The notes under the pieces: model-generated | What the model saw: only the letters and a program-made list of their open reading frames with translations | The model's database searches: none | What the model was told of the DNA's origin: nothing | Shown: piece by piece, positions 1 through 8,847 of the stretch | Layout: every line of letters begins with the position of its first letter | Position numbering within the stretch: position 1 is the stretch's first letter | Translations under genes and position numbers: made by a program | Origin: Pseudorhodoferax sp. Leaf274 | GTDB taxonomy: Bacteria; Pseudomonadota; Gammaproteobacteria; Burkholderiales; Burkholderiaceae_C | Length of the DNA stretch: 64,000 nt | Direction of reading: 5' to 3' | NCBI RefSeq assembly: GCF_001422445.1 | Contig: NZ_LMNA01000001.1 | Location: 1,162,735-1,226,734, forward strand

Positions 1-803
1 TCTCCATCGCCGACCGGCCCGGCATCGCGCCCGGCATGGTCGGCGGCATGCTGGCCGGCACCGTCGGCGCGGGCTTCCTGGGCGGCATCGCGGCCGGCTT
101 CATCGCGGGCTACGCCGTCAAGTGGCTGAACCAGTGGATCCGCCTGCCGCGCGGGCTGGAGGGGCTCAAGCCCGTGCTGCTGCTGCCATTGCTGGGCTCG
201 GCCATCGTCGGTCTGCTCATGCTGATGGTCATCGGCCACCCCGTGGCCGCGGCCATGACGGCGCTGACCGGGTTCCTCAAGGGCATGCAGAGTTCCAGCG
301 CCGTGCTGCTGGGCATCGTGCTGGGCGCCATGATGGCCGCCGACATGGGCGGCCCCATCAACAAGGCCGCCTACGTGTTCTCGACCTCGCTGATCGCCAG
401 CGGCGTGGCCACGCCCATGGCCGCCGCGATGGCCGCCGGCATGGTGCCGCCGCTGGGCATCGCGCTGGCCTGCAGGCTGTTCGCGAGCCGCTTCAATGCC
501 GAGGAGCGCGAGGCCAGCAAGGCCGCCGCCGTGCTGGGCCTGGCCTTCATCACCGAAGGCGCCATCCCGTATGTGGCGCGCGATCCGCTGCGCGTGATCC
601 CGGCCTGCGTGCTGGGCGCGGCCACGGCCGGCGCGCTGTCGATGTGGTGGGGCGTGGCGCTGCAGGCGCCGCACGGCGGCGTGTTCGTGCTGGCCATCCC
701 GAACGCGGTGAACCACGTGCTGCTGTACGGCGCGGCCATCGTCGCGGGCACGGTGGTGACGGCCTTGGCATTGGGGCTGTTCAAGAAGAAGATCGCGGCA
801 TGA
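1..803 (+). CDS. fruA: PTS fructose transporter EIIC component (3' part)
   Basis: This is the C-terminal membrane part of a fructose-specific phosphotransferase EII; the gene enters from the left edge and its reading frame is open from base 3. EIIC carries fructose across the inner membrane while EIIB phosphorylates it. The visible part is almost entirely hydrophobic helices and contains the conserved stretches [12 protein letters not shown] and FITEGAIPY that are typical of the fructose/mannitol EIIC family. It ends in a basic cytoplasmic tail (FKKKIAA). The EIIB domain and any fruB/fruK genes would lie outside the window. A phosphofructokinase gene follows two genes later, which fits sugar-phosphate metabolism. 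Confidence 0.9.
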   Translation, partial: SIADRPGIAPGMVGGMLAGTVGAGFLGGIAAGFIAGYAVKWLNQWIRLPRGLEGLKPVLLLPLLGSAIVGLLMLMVIGHPVAAAMTALTGFLKGMQSSSAVLLGIVLGAMMAADMGGPINKAAYVFSTSLIASGVATPMAAAMAAGMVPPLGIALACRLFASRFNAEEREASKAAAVLGLAFITEGAIPYVARDPLRVIPACVLGAATAGALSMWWGVALQAPHGGVFVLAIPNAVNHVLLYGAAIVAGTVVTALALGLFKKKIAA

Positions 804-907
804 GCGCCATGGAGACGAGTCCCGCTTGCGGGGATCGGACCAGCGAATGCGGCAGGGCGCGCCGACAGCGCCACGCTGCAACACACACCGCCTGAAGGAG
901 GCGCCGC

Positions 908-1726
908 ATGAACATCAGCCGCGACACCCAGCTGTGCATGTCGCTGTCGGGCCGGCCCGGCAACTTCGGCACGCGTTTGCACAACCACCTGTACCAGGCC
1001 CTCGGCCTGGACTACGTCTACAAGGCCTTCACCACCACAGACCTGCCGGCCGCCATCGGCGGCGTGCGGGCCCTGGGCATCCGCGGCTGCGCCGTGTCGA
1101 TGCCGTTCAAGGAGGCCTGCATCCCGCTGCTGGACGAGCTGCGGCCCTCGGCCGCGCGGCTGCAGTCGGTCAACACCATCGTCAACGAGGGCGGGCGGCT
1201 GGTGGCCCACAACACCGACTACGTGGCCGTGGCCGCGCTGCTGAAGACCCATGCGGTGGACCCGGCCACGCGCTTCGTGCTGCGCGGCAGCGGTGGCATG
1301 GCGCGCGCCGTGCTGGCCGCGCTGGTGGACCATGGCCTGCAGGGCTGCGTGCTGGCGCGCAACGCGCAGGCCGGCCAGGCCGTGGCGGCGCTGCATGGCC
1401 TGCCATGGCAGGCCGATCTGGGCGACGCGCACCAGGCCGAAGGCGCGTTGCTGGTGAACGTGACGCCGCTGGGCATGGCGGGCGCCGACGCCGACGCGCA
1501 GGCCTTCCCGGACGCATGGATCGCGCGCGCCGCCGGTGTGTTCGACGTGGTGGCCCTGCCGCCCGAGACGCCGCTGCTGCGCGCCGCGCGCCGCCTGGGC
1601 AAGCCCGTGATCGGCGGCGACGAGGTCATCGTGCTGCAGGCGGTCGAGCAGTTCGTGCTGTACACCGGCGTGCGGCCCGGCGCGGAGCAGATCGCCGCGG
1701 CCGCGGCGCACGCGCGCGCCGTGTGA
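908..1726 (+). CDS. Shikimate 5-dehydrogenase-like protein (AroE family paralogue)
   Basis: A 272-residue member of the shikimate/quinate dehydrogenase family. The N-terminal substrate domain has the catalytic lysine in MPFKE (K68) and the paired aspartate in HNTDY (D104). The nucleotide-binding domain has a glycine-rich turn GSGGMA at 127-132. The SGRPGNFGTRLHN opening belongs to a subgroup distinct from housekeeping AroE, so the true substrate (shikimate, quinate or another hydroxy acid) is uncertain. A ribosome-binding site (gaaggag) lies just before the ATG. It sits between a fructose PTS gene and a phosphofructokinase gene, probably in one transcription unit, which is not the usual setting for aromatic biosynthesis. 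Confidence 0.8.
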   Translation: MNISRDTQLCMSLSGRPGNFGTRLHNHLYQALGLDYVYKAFTTTDLPAAIGGVRALGIRGCAVSMPFKEACIPLLDELRPSAARLQSVNTIVNEGGRLVAHNTDYVAVAALLKTHAVDPATRFVLRGSGGMARAVLAALVDHGLQGCVLARNAQAGQAVAALHGLPWQADLGDAHQAEGALLVNVTPLGMAGADADAQAFPDAWIARAAGVFDVVALPPETPLLRAARRLGKPVIGGDEVIVLQAVEQFVLYTGVRPGAEQIAAAAAHARAV

Positions 1727-1779
1727 GATGCTGCTGCATCCCGCGCTCGCCGGGATGCAGCAGAAACGGAGACAAGCCC

Positions 1780-2991
1780 ATGGACCCCATCAACATCCTC
1801 GTCGCCCAGGGCGGCGGCCCCACCGCCGTGATCAACCAGTCGCTCGTGGGCGTGGTGCGGGAGGCGCAACGCCACGCCGGCGTCGGCGCCGTGTACGGCG
1901 CGCGCCACGGCGTCAAGGGCATCGTGCGCGACGAACTCGTGGACCTGGGCAGCGCGAGCGCCGAACTGCTGGAGCAGGTGGCCGCCACGCCCGCCGCGGC
2001 GCTGGGTTCCACGCGCGACAAGCCCGACGCGGCCTACTGCGCGGCCATCTTCGAGGTGCTGCGCGCGCGCCAGATCGGCCAGTTCTTCTACATCGGCGGC
2101 AACGATTCGTCGGACACCGTGCGCATCGTCAGCGAGGCGGCGCAGTCCCACGGCCATCCGCTGCGCTGCATCCACATCCCCAAGACCATCGACAACGACC
2201 TGATGGGCAGCCACCACACGCCGGGCTACCCCTCGGCGGCGCGCTTCGTGGCCCAGGCCTTCGCCGGGGCCGACCTGGACAACGCGGCGCTGCCCGGCGT
2301 CTACATCGGCGTGGTGATGGGCCGCCATGCCGGCTTCCTGACGGCCGCTGCCGCCGCGGCGCGCCAGCATCCCGACGACGGCCCGCACCTGGTCTATTTG
2401 CCCGAACGCGTGTTCGACACCGAGCGCTTCCTGGCCGACGTGCAGGCCACGGTGCAGCGCCTGGGGCGCTGCGTGGTGGCGGTGTCCGAAGGCATCCACG
2501 GTGCCGACGGCCAGCCCGTGCTGGCGCAGCTGGGCAAGGCGCTGGCGCGCGATGCGCATGGCAACGTGCAGCTGTCGGGCACGGGCGCGCTGGCCGACCT
2601 GCTGTGCGAGCAGATCAAGGCGCGGCTTGGCCTGTCGCGCGTGCGCGGCGACACGCTGGGCTACCTGCAGCGTTCCTTCGTGGGCTGTGTGTCGGACGTG
2701 GACCAGCGCGAGGCCCGTGCCGTGGGCGAGCAGGCCGTGCGCTACGCCATGCAGGGCCATGTGGCCGGCTCGGTGGCGGTGCAGCGCCATGCGGGCCAGG
2801 AGGCGCACTACCCGCTCATCCCGCTGTCCGAGGTGGCCGCGCGCACGCGCACCATGGACGATGCCTTCATCGCCGCCAGCGGCAACGACGTGACGCCGGC
2901 CTTCCTCGACTACCTGCGGCCGCTGCTGGGCAGCCCCCTGGTGCAGCCGCAGCGGCTGCGCCTGCCGGTGGTGCCGCCGCGGGCCGGCTGA
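1780..2991 (+). CDS. 6-phosphofructokinase, probably pyrophosphate-dependent
   Basis: A 403-residue phosphofructokinase that phosphorylates fructose 6-phosphate. The start is the ATG at 1780 after a purine-rich leader (acggagacaag); the frame is open further upstream but that part overlaps the preceding gene. Visible motifs are an N-terminal QGGGPTAV loop, GGNDSSD at 106-112 in place of the ATP-type GGDGS, PKTIDND at 135-141 with the catalytic aspartate, and MGRHAGF from 180. The aspartate after GGN is the change that usually marks PPi-dependent enzymes, so PPi is the likely phosphoryl donor; this is inference. It follows a fructose PTS gene, although PTS fructose enters as fructose 1-phosphate, so the enzyme may work reversibly. 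Confidence 0.88.
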   Translation: MDPINILVAQGGGPTAVINQSLVGVVREAQRHAGVGAVYGARHGVKGIVRDELVDLGSASAELLEQVAATPAAALGSTRDKPDAAYCAAIFEVLRARQIGQFFYIGGNDSSDTVRIVSEAAQSHGHPLRCIHIPKTIDNDLMGSHHTPGYPSAARFVAQAFAGADLDNAALPGVYIGVVMGRHAGFLTAAAAAARQHPDDGPHLVYLPERVFDTERFLADVQATVQRLGRCVVAVSEGIHGADGQPVLAQLGKALARDAHGNVQLSGTGALADLLCEQIKARLGLSRVRGDTLGYLQRSFVGCVSDVDQREARAVGEQAVRYAMQGHVAGSVAVQRHAGQEAHYPLIPLSEVAARTRTMDDAFIAASGNDVTPAFLDYLRPLLGSPLVQPQRLRLPVVPPRAG

Positions 2992-3006
2992 CCGCCCAGG
3001 GGCGCT

Positions 3007-3681
3007 TCAGGCCGCCGGCAGCACCTGCCGCAGGAAGGCCGAGATGTCGGCGATCTCGCGCGGGTGCACGCTGTGCGGCATCGGGTAGGTGTGCCACTGC
3101 ACGGCGTAGCCCAACGCTTGGAGCGCCGCGCGCGACTCCTCGGCGCGCGGCAGCACCACCACCGGATCGGCCGTGCCGTGCGCCATGAAGATCGGCGTGC
3201 CGAAGTTGGCCGGGTGCCGCTCGGCCGCCAGGTTGCCGGCCAGCGGCAGGTAGCCCGACAGCGCCATCAGCCCGGCCAGGCGCTGGGGATGGCGCAGGCC
3301 GGTGTGCAGCGTCATGGCGCAGCCCTGCGAGAAGCCGGCGAGCACGATGCGGTTGGCCGGGATGCCGCGCGCCACCTCGTGCGCGATCAGCGCCTCGATG
3401 GCGAGCTCCGAGCGGGCGATGCCCGCGGCGTCCTCGCGGCGCACCAGGTCGGGCGCGAAGATGTCGTACCAGGCCGGCATCTCGAAGCCGTTGTTGATGG
3501 TCACCGGCATCACCGGTGCGTGCGGAAACACGAAGCGGATCGGCGCGCAGCCGGACAGGTCCAGCTCGGGCACGATGGCGGCGAAGTCGTCGCCGCTGGC
3601 GCCCAGGCCGTGCAGCCAGATGACGGCGGCGGTGGGCGAGGGGGCGGATTCGATCTGGATGGCGTCGAGCAGTGGGGACAT
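3007..3681 (-). CDS. Alpha/beta-hydrolase, carboxylesterase / acyl-protein thioesterase family
   Basis: A 224-residue serine hydrolase of the carboxylesterase/phospholipase family (acyl-protein thioesterase 1 type). The catalytic triad can be read directly: Ser118 in GFSQG, Asp172 in GTADPV and His203 in PHSVHP. The oxyanion region WLHGLGASGDDF lies near residues 22-33. No signal peptide is visible, so it is cytoplasmic, and it probably hydrolyses short acyl esters or thioesters. It converges on the phosphofructokinase gene with only 15 bases between the stops, and it is divergent from the TonB receptor downstream. Length is normal for the family. Confidence 0.88.
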   Translation of the reverse strand: MSPLLDAIQIESAPSPTAAVIWLHGLGASGDDFAAIVPELDLSGCAPIRFVFPHAPVMPVTINNGFEMPAWYDIFAPDLVRREDAAGIARSELAIEALIAHEVARGIPANRIVLAGFSQGCAMTLHTGLRHPQRLAGLMALSGYLPLAGNLAAERHPANFGTPIFMAHGTADPVVVLPRAEESRAALQALGYAVQWHTYPMPHSVHPREIADISAFLRQVLPAA

Positions 3682-3773
3682 GGCGGGGCCTCAAAAGGCG
3701 CGATGTTACGCAGCCGGTCCCGCCGCGGCAGCCGAAGGGCATCGCGTCGCGCGGGCGCAACGCGCGGCTCAAA

Positions 3774-3792
3774 CATGAGAATTGCTCTCATT
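3774..3792 (+). promoter_or_regulatory. Probable Fur box upstream of TonB receptor
   Basis: The inverted repeat ATGAGA-ATTGC-TCTCAT (3775-3791) closely resembles classical Fur boxes of the ATGAGAATnATTCTCAT type, differing mainly at the centre. It lies about 45 bases before the receptor start codon in an otherwise GC-rich gap, so iron-dependent repression of the receptor and its coupled reductase is expected. The identification is by eye. Confidence 0.7.
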
Positions 3793-3835
3793 CGGGAGGA
3801 GACAATCCGCGCCCCAGTCCTTTTGTTGATCCGCC

Positions 3836-5926
3836 ATGCGAAGAATCCTTCCTGCCCTGGCCGCGCTGGCGCTGCCCTGCGCCGTCCAGGCCCAGACCTC
3901 GGCCCTCGAGGCCGTGGACGTGCGCGCCGAGCGCAGCCGCGGCTTCGTGCCCAACACCGTGGAGGCGGGCACCTTCCGCGGCGCCGACATCATGGACGTG
4001 CCGGCCACGGTGAACGCCGTCACCAGCGCCGTGATCGAGCTGCAGGACGCCGACAGCCTCTACGACGTGGTGCGCAACACCGCCGGCGTGACGCGCCAGC
4101 AGAACGGCGGCGAGACCTTCGACCAGCTCGTGATCCGTGGCATCGGCGTGGAGAACCGCACCAACTACCGCCTCAACGGCTCGCTGGCGATCCCCAACAT
4201 CTCCGAGATCCCGATGGAGAACAAGGAGCGGGTGGAGGTGCTCAAGGGCGCCTCGGCGCTGTACTACGGCTTCACCTCGCCGGCCGGCGTGGTCAACTTC
4301 GTGACCAAGCGCGCCGGCGCCACGCCGGTGGCCACGGTCGGCATGCGGGCGGACAACCGCGGCGGCCTGCAGGGCCTGGTCGACGTGGGCCGCCAGTTCG
4401 GCGACCAGAACCAGTACGGCCTGCGCGTCAACGCGGCTGGCGGTCGGATCGGTTCGGCCATGGACGGCGTGGACGGCAACCGCCAGGCCTATGCGGCCGC
4501 GTTCGACTGGCGCGTCAATTCGCGGCTCGTGCTGAAGGCCGATCTCGAGCGCTACCACCGGTCCATCGTGGAGCAGGCCGGCATTGCGCGCCTGGCCGCG
4601 GTGGGCGGCGTGATCGCACTGCCGGCCTTGCCGGACCCGACCAGGCTGCTGGGCCCGACCTGGGCGAACTTCGACGCCACCGTCACCAACCTGCAGCTGC
4701 GCGCCGACTATTCGATCAGCGACAACTGGGCGCTGCTGCTGGAGGCCGGCCGCTCCGAGGGCGAACGCGACCGGCGCTTGGCCAGCTTCAGCAACTACAA
4801 CGTGGCGACCGGTGCCGGCCGCATCACCGGCAACGTGCAGCACCTGGAGCAGAGCTCGCAGCTGCTCCGCGGCGAACTGTTCGGCAGCTTCGCCGCGGGC
4901 GGCGTGCAGCACGAGCTGACGCTGGGCGTGGCGCAGAACCGCCGCACGCAGGACCCGGTCTACAGCCGCAACTACGGCGGCGCCAGCGTCACGCAGAACC
5001 TCTACAACCCGGTTGCGATCGGTGCGCTGGCCGTGGGCAACGTGCCGGCGCAGCCCACGGCCGGCAGCCAGGACACCACCGACCTGGGCCTGTACGCGCT
5101 GGACCGCATCGTGCTGTCGCCGCAGTGGCAAGTCGTCGCCGGCCTGCGCCACACGCGCTACGAGAGCACGCAGGGCGCGAGCAGCACGGTGCCGCAGATC
5201 GACTACGACGTGCGCAAGACCACGCCGCTGGCCGCCTTGACCTACAAGTTCACCCCGCAGCTGGCCGTCTATGTGTCGTACGCCAGGGGCGTGGAAGAGG
5301 GCGACGCAGCCCCCAACGGCACCACCAACCAGAACGAACGCCTGGCGCCCGGCGTCAGCAAGCAGAAGGAGCTCGGCATGCGCTGGCAGGTGCCGGGCGG
5401 CACGCTGCTGTCGGCCGCCGTGTTCGACCTGCAACGCCCGGGCGCCTACACCGACAGTGCCAACACCTTCGTCGGCAGCGGCCGCGTGGTGGTGCGCGGG
5501 CTCGAACTGTCGGCGCAAGGGCAGCTGACGCGGGCGCTGTCGTGGCAGGCCTCGGCCACGGCGCTCGATGCCGAGTTCCGCGATATCAACGCCCAGTACA
5601 ACGGCAAGACCCCTGAGAACACGGCCAAGCGCACCGCCAGCGCCTTCCTGGCCTACGACATCGCAGCGCTGCCCGGCCTGTCGGTCAACGGCGGCGCGTT
5701 CTACACGGGCCGGCGGCCGGTGGACGATCTCGACCAGGCCTTCATCGGCGGCGTCACCGTGTTCGACGCCGGCGTGCGCTACGTGGCGCGCGTGCTGGGC
5801 AAGCGCACGCAGTGGCAGCTCAACGTCGAGAACCTGGCCGACAAGCGCTACTGGGCCGCCGCCGGTACGCGGCTGGCCGTGGGCGCGCCGCGCACCGTGA
5901 AGGCCGTCGTCAAGGTCGACCTTTGA
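3836..5926 (+). CDS. TonB-dependent siderophore receptor
   Basis: A 696-residue outer-membrane receptor that imports a ferric siderophore using energy from TonB. It has a signal peptide ending in AVQAQ around residue 19, a plug domain (from about residue 40, with VPATVNAVTSAVIELQDA and VEVLKGASALYYGF) and a 22-strand barrel region to the C-terminus. There is no N-terminal STN signalling domain. The chosen ATG is the one that begins the signal peptide. The stop codon overlaps the start of the next gene (TTGA), so receptor and reductase are translationally coupled. A Fur-like box precedes it. The ligand cannot be told from sequence alone. Confidence 0.9.
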   Translation: MRRILPALAALALPCAVQAQTSALEAVDVRAERSRGFVPNTVEAGTFRGADIMDVPATVNAVTSAVIELQDADSLYDVVRNTAGVTRQQNGGETFDQLVIRGIGVENRTNYRLNGSLAIPNISEIPMENKERVEVLKGASALYYGFTSPAGVVNFVTKRAGATPVATVGMRADNRGGLQGLVDVGRQFGDQNQYGLRVNAAGGRIGSAMDGVDGNRQAYAAAFDWRVNSRLVLKADLERYHRSIVEQAGIARLAAVGGVIALPALPDPTRLLGPTWANFDATVTNLQLRADYSISDNWALLLEAGRSEGERDRRLASFSNYNVATGAGRITGNVQHLEQSSQLLRGELFGSFAAGGVQHELTLGVAQNRRTQDPVYSRNYGGASVTQNLYNPVAIGALAVGNVPAQPTAGSQDTTDLGLYALDRIVLSPQWQVVAGLRHTRYESTQGASSTVPQIDYDVRKTTPLAALTYKFTPQLAVYVSYARGVEEGDAAPNGTTNQNERLAPGVSKQKELGMRWQVPGGTLLSAAVFDLQRPGAYTDSANTFVGSGRVVVRGLELSAQGQLTRALSWQASATALDAEFRDINAQYNGKTPENTAKRTASAFLAYDIAALPGLSVNGGAFYTGRRPVDDLDQAFIGGVTVFDAGVRYVARVLGKRTQWQLNVENLADKRYWAAAGTRLAVGAPRTVKAVVKVDL

Positions 5927-8346
5927 CGCTGCACCCGCCGCGCTGGTGGCTGGCCCAGCTGCACTGGCTGCTGGGCATCACCGCCGGCACGGTGCTGGTG
6001 CTGGTCGGCCTGACGGGGGCGCTGATGGCCTTCCGCGCCGAGATCGTCGAGGCGCTGCATCCCCAGCTGTTCCAGCGCGCAGCGCCCACGCCGCAAGCGC
6101 AGCCGCTGGCACCCGCCGATCTGGTGGCGCGCCTGCAGGCGGCCGCTGGCGCGCGCGTGCAGACGCTCACCTTGCACGCCGCGCCTGGCCGGCCCGTGCG
6201 CGTGGGCTTTGCGCCCGCGCCCGGCGCGCGCCGTGGCGCGCAGCACTGGGCCGACCCGTGGACGGCCGAGCTGCTGCCCGAGCCGCGTGCCGATGCGCTG
6301 TTCGAGCCCGTCGAGGCGCTGCACCGCTGGCTGCTGCTGCCGCGCGAGGCCGGCAAGCTCGCCACCGGCACGCTGGCCGCGGCATTGCTGCTGCTGGCAC
6401 TGAGCGGCCTGGTCCTGCGCTGGCCGCGGCGCCCGCTGGACTGGCGTGCCTGGCTGCGGCTGGACTGGCGGCTGCGCGGCCGCGCCTTCCTGTGGAACCT
6501 GCACGCCGTGGCCGGCACGCTGGCCCTGCTGTGCTACCTGGTGTCGGGCCTGACGGGCGTGTACTGGGGCTTTACGGTGGTGCGCACGGCCATCGACGCG
6601 GCGGCCGGCGAAGGCCAGGCGGCACGCGCCGAGCGCACCGGGCGCGGCGCCGATGCCGCGGCGGCCGCAGCCGCAGCCGCGCAGCCGCCCGACCTCGGCC
6701 GGCTGTGGCAGGGCTTCCTGCAGGCCAGCGGCGGCGACTGGAGCCAGGTCACGCTGCGCCTGCCGGCACGCGCCGCGCCGCGCGTCGAACTCACCTACCT
6801 GCGCGCCGCGCCCGAGCACGACCGTGCCCGCAACCGCCTGTACCTGGACGCCGCCACCGGCGCGGTGGCCGAGCACCGACGCTATGCCGAGCTGCCGCTT
6901 GCCAACCGGCTGCTCAACAGCGTCTACCCGCTGCACACCGGCAGCTACTGGGGCTGGCCGGGCCGCGTGGCGATGGCGCTGGCCGCGGCCGCGCTGGCGC
7001 TGTTCGCGGCCACCGGCTGGTTGCTGTACCTGGACCGGCGCCGTGCCCAGGCGGCCGTGCGCGCCGAGCAGCAGCGCCTGGGCGCCGGGCCGACGGGGGG
7101 CGCTGGCGGCGGTGCCGATGGCGATGGCGATGGCGTGCTGGTGGCCTACGCCAGCCAGACCGGCCGGGCCGAGCGCATCGCCTGGCAGACGGCTGCGGCC
7201 CTGCGCGATGCGGGCCTGGCGGCCCAGGTCCGGTCCCTGGCCGGGCTGGCACCCGCCGAACTGCTCCGCCACCCGTGCGTGCTGCTGGTGGCCAGCAGCT
7301 TCGGCGAAGGCGAGGCGCCCGACGCCGTGCGCGGCTTCGCCCGGCGCCTGGCGCAACTGGCGGCGCCGCCGCAGGCCGCGCCGGCCTACGGCCTGCTGGC
7401 GCTGGGCAACCAGCAGTACCCCGCGTTCTGCGGCTTCGGCCGTGCGCTGGACGGGCAGTTGCGGCGGCTCGGCGCGCAGGCCCTGTTCGCGCCGGTGGAG
7501 ATGGACGATGGCGATGCCGGCGCGCTGGCCCGCTGGCGCCACAGCGTTGGCACCGCCTTCGGCCGCGCGCTGGGCGGCCTGGCCGCGCCGGACGAGGCGC
7601 CGTGGCTGGCCGCCACGCTGGCCGGCCGCCGGCTGCTCAACCCCGGCAGCCAGGGGGGGCCGCTGGTGGAGGTGGCGCTGGCGCTGCCACCCGGCACGCA
7701 CTGGGCGCCCGGGGCGCTGGCCGAGGTGCTGGTGGCCGACGGCACCGCGCCGCGCAGCTACTCGGTGGCCTCGCTGCCCGCCGATGGCCCGCTGCAACTG
7801 CTGGTGCGCCAGCAGCAGCGCGCCGACGGCAGCCTGGGCCTGGCCTCGGGCTGGCTGACGCAGGCCGCGCCCCTGGGGACGCCGGTGCGCCTGCGCCTGC
7901 TGGGCAACCCGGGCTTCGCGCTCGTGGACGACGCGCGGCCCTGCATCTTCATCGGCAACGGCTCGGGCTATGCCGGGCTGCGTGCGCACCTGCGCGAACG
8001 CGCGCGCCGCGGCCACGGCCGCAACTGGCTGCTCTACGGCGAGCGCCAGGCCGCGCACGACGCCTTCGTGCAGCACGACGTGCAGGCCTGGCAGGCGGCG
8101 GGCCTGCTGGCGCGCGCCGACCTGGCCTACTCGCGCGATGGGGCCGGGCCACGCTACGTGCAGCACAGCCTGCGCGCCGCGGCCGGCCTGCTGCGCCAGT
8201 GGATCGACGAGGGGGCGGTGCTCTATGTCTGCGGCAGCCTGGCCGGCATGGCACAGGGCGTGGACGAGGCGCTGTGCGAGATCCTGGGTCCGGACGCGCC
8301 GCAGACGCTGGCCGCGGAAGGGCGCTACCGGCGGGACGTCTACTGA
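5923..8346 (+). CDS. PepSY membrane domain fused to flavodoxin and FAD/NAD(P)H reductase (ferric-reductase-like)
   Basis: An 807-residue inner-membrane flavoprotein. The N-terminal half is a PepSY-associated helix domain with membrane segments near residues 16-38, 145-165, 190-215 and 345-367. A flavodoxin domain follows (YASQTGRAERIA from 408), then a sulfite-reductase-type FAD domain (PRSYSVAS near 610) and an NAD(P)H domain (FIGNGSGYAG near 675, CGSLAGMAQGV near 770). Electrons from NAD(P)H would pass through FAD and FMN across the membrane, plausibly to reduce siderophore-bound iron. I chose the TTG at 5923, which overlaps the receptor stop by four bases; no ATG fits. The role is inferred from pairing with the receptor. 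Confidence 0.85.
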   Translation: MTLHPPRWWLAQLHWLLGITAGTVLVLVGLTGALMAFRAEIVEALHPQLFQRAAPTPQAQPLAPADLVARLQAAAGARVQTLTLHAAPGRPVRVGFAPAPGARRGAQHWADPWTAELLPEPRADALFEPVEALHRWLLLPREAGKLATGTLAAALLLLALSGLVLRWPRRPLDWRAWLRLDWRLRGRAFLWNLHAVAGTLALLCYLVSGLTGVYWGFTVVRTAIDAAAGEGQAARAERTGRGADAAAAAAAAAQPPDLGRLWQGFLQASGGDWSQVTLRLPARAAPRVELTYLRAAPEHDRARNRLYLDAATGAVAEHRRYAELPLANRLLNSVYPLHTGSYWGWPGRVAMALAAAALALFAATGWLLYLDRRRAQAAVRAEQQRLGAGPTGGAGGGADGDGDGVLVAYASQTGRAERIAWQTAAALRDAGLAAQVRSLAGLAPAELLRHPCVLLVASSFGEGEAPDAVRGFARRLAQLAAPPQAAPAYGLLALGNQQYPAFCGFGRALDGQLRRLGAQALFAPVEMDDGDAGALARWRHSVGTAFGRALGGLAAPDEAPWLAATLAGRRLLNPGSQGGPLVEVALALPPGTHWAPGALAEVLVADGTAPRSYSVASLPADGPLQLLVRQQQRADGSLGLASGWLTQAAPLGTPVRLRLLGNPGFALVDDARPCIFIGNGSGYAGLRAHLRERARRGHGRNWLLYGERQAAHDAFVQHDVQAWQAAGLLARADLAYSRDGAGPRYVQHSLRAAAGLLRQWIDEGAVLYVCGSLAGMAQGVDEALCEILGPDAPQTLAAEGRYRRDVY

Positions 8347-8813
8347 GGCTGGCCGCTCGCCGCCTCCTTGGCGTGCAGCTTGGCCGCGATGTATTCGCCG
8401 TGCGTGACATGCAGCAGGTCGGCGATCTTGAGGATGGTGTGGTTCTCGTGCGCGGCCACGTGCAGATCGGCATAGGCCACCGTCCACAGGGCCTCGACCA
8501 GCGCGATCTTCTGCGCCTGCGTGAAGCGCTCGTTCAGCACGCTGGTGAAGCGGTGGTAGTCGTACAGCGCCTGGGCTTCGGCATCGGCCAGTTCCAGCAG
8601 CCGCTCGATCTCGTCGTCGGTCAATGCGAACTTGCGGCGCAGCGCTGTCAGCACCGCCGCGCGCTCGGCCGGGCCGGAACCGGGTTCAGCGCGCATGACC
8701 TCGACCAGCAGCACGGCTACGGCCAGCTGGTGGGTGTGCGCGCGCTGGGCCAGCGACTGGCCGGCGGCGGGGGCGGTGAAGGCGTCGAACAGGTCCTTGA
8801 GGTTGCGCAGCAT
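8340..8813 (-). CDS. TerB-family (tellurite-resistance-like) protein
   Basis: A 157-residue, mostly helical cytoplasmic protein matching the TerB fold: RAHTHQLAVAVLLVEVMRAE, then the acidic ALTDDEIERLLELADAE stretch, then ALWTVAYADLHVAAHENHTI. TerB-like proteins carry conserved acidic residues that bind metal ions; stand-alone members like this one are common in betaproteobacteria and their role is unknown, so tellurite resistance should not be assumed. Its 3' end overlaps the end of the reductase gene on the other strand by seven bases. It lies downstream of the LOG-like gene in the same direction with only 34 bases between. Confidence 0.8.
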   Translation of the reverse strand: MLRNLKDLFDAFTAPAAGQSLAQRAHTHQLAVAVLLVEVMRAEPGSGPAERAAVLTALRRKFALTDDEIERLLELADAEAQALYDYHRFTSVLNERFTQAQKIALVEALWTVAYADLHVAAHENHTILKIADLLHVTHGEYIAAKLHAKEAASGQPQ

Positions 8814-8847
8814 GCAAAGGCTTTCGGGGCGGCAATGGGGGGTGGAT

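Noticed and set aside
5848-8487. Very long open frame on the minus strand (879 codons) opposite the PepSY-flavodoxin reductase
   Set aside because: It is low-complexity (R, A, Q, G, H rich) and antisense to a gene with clear domains; high GC makes such shadow frames long.
8340-8813. Tellurite resistance operon
   Set aside because: TerB-like protein stands alone without other ter genes.
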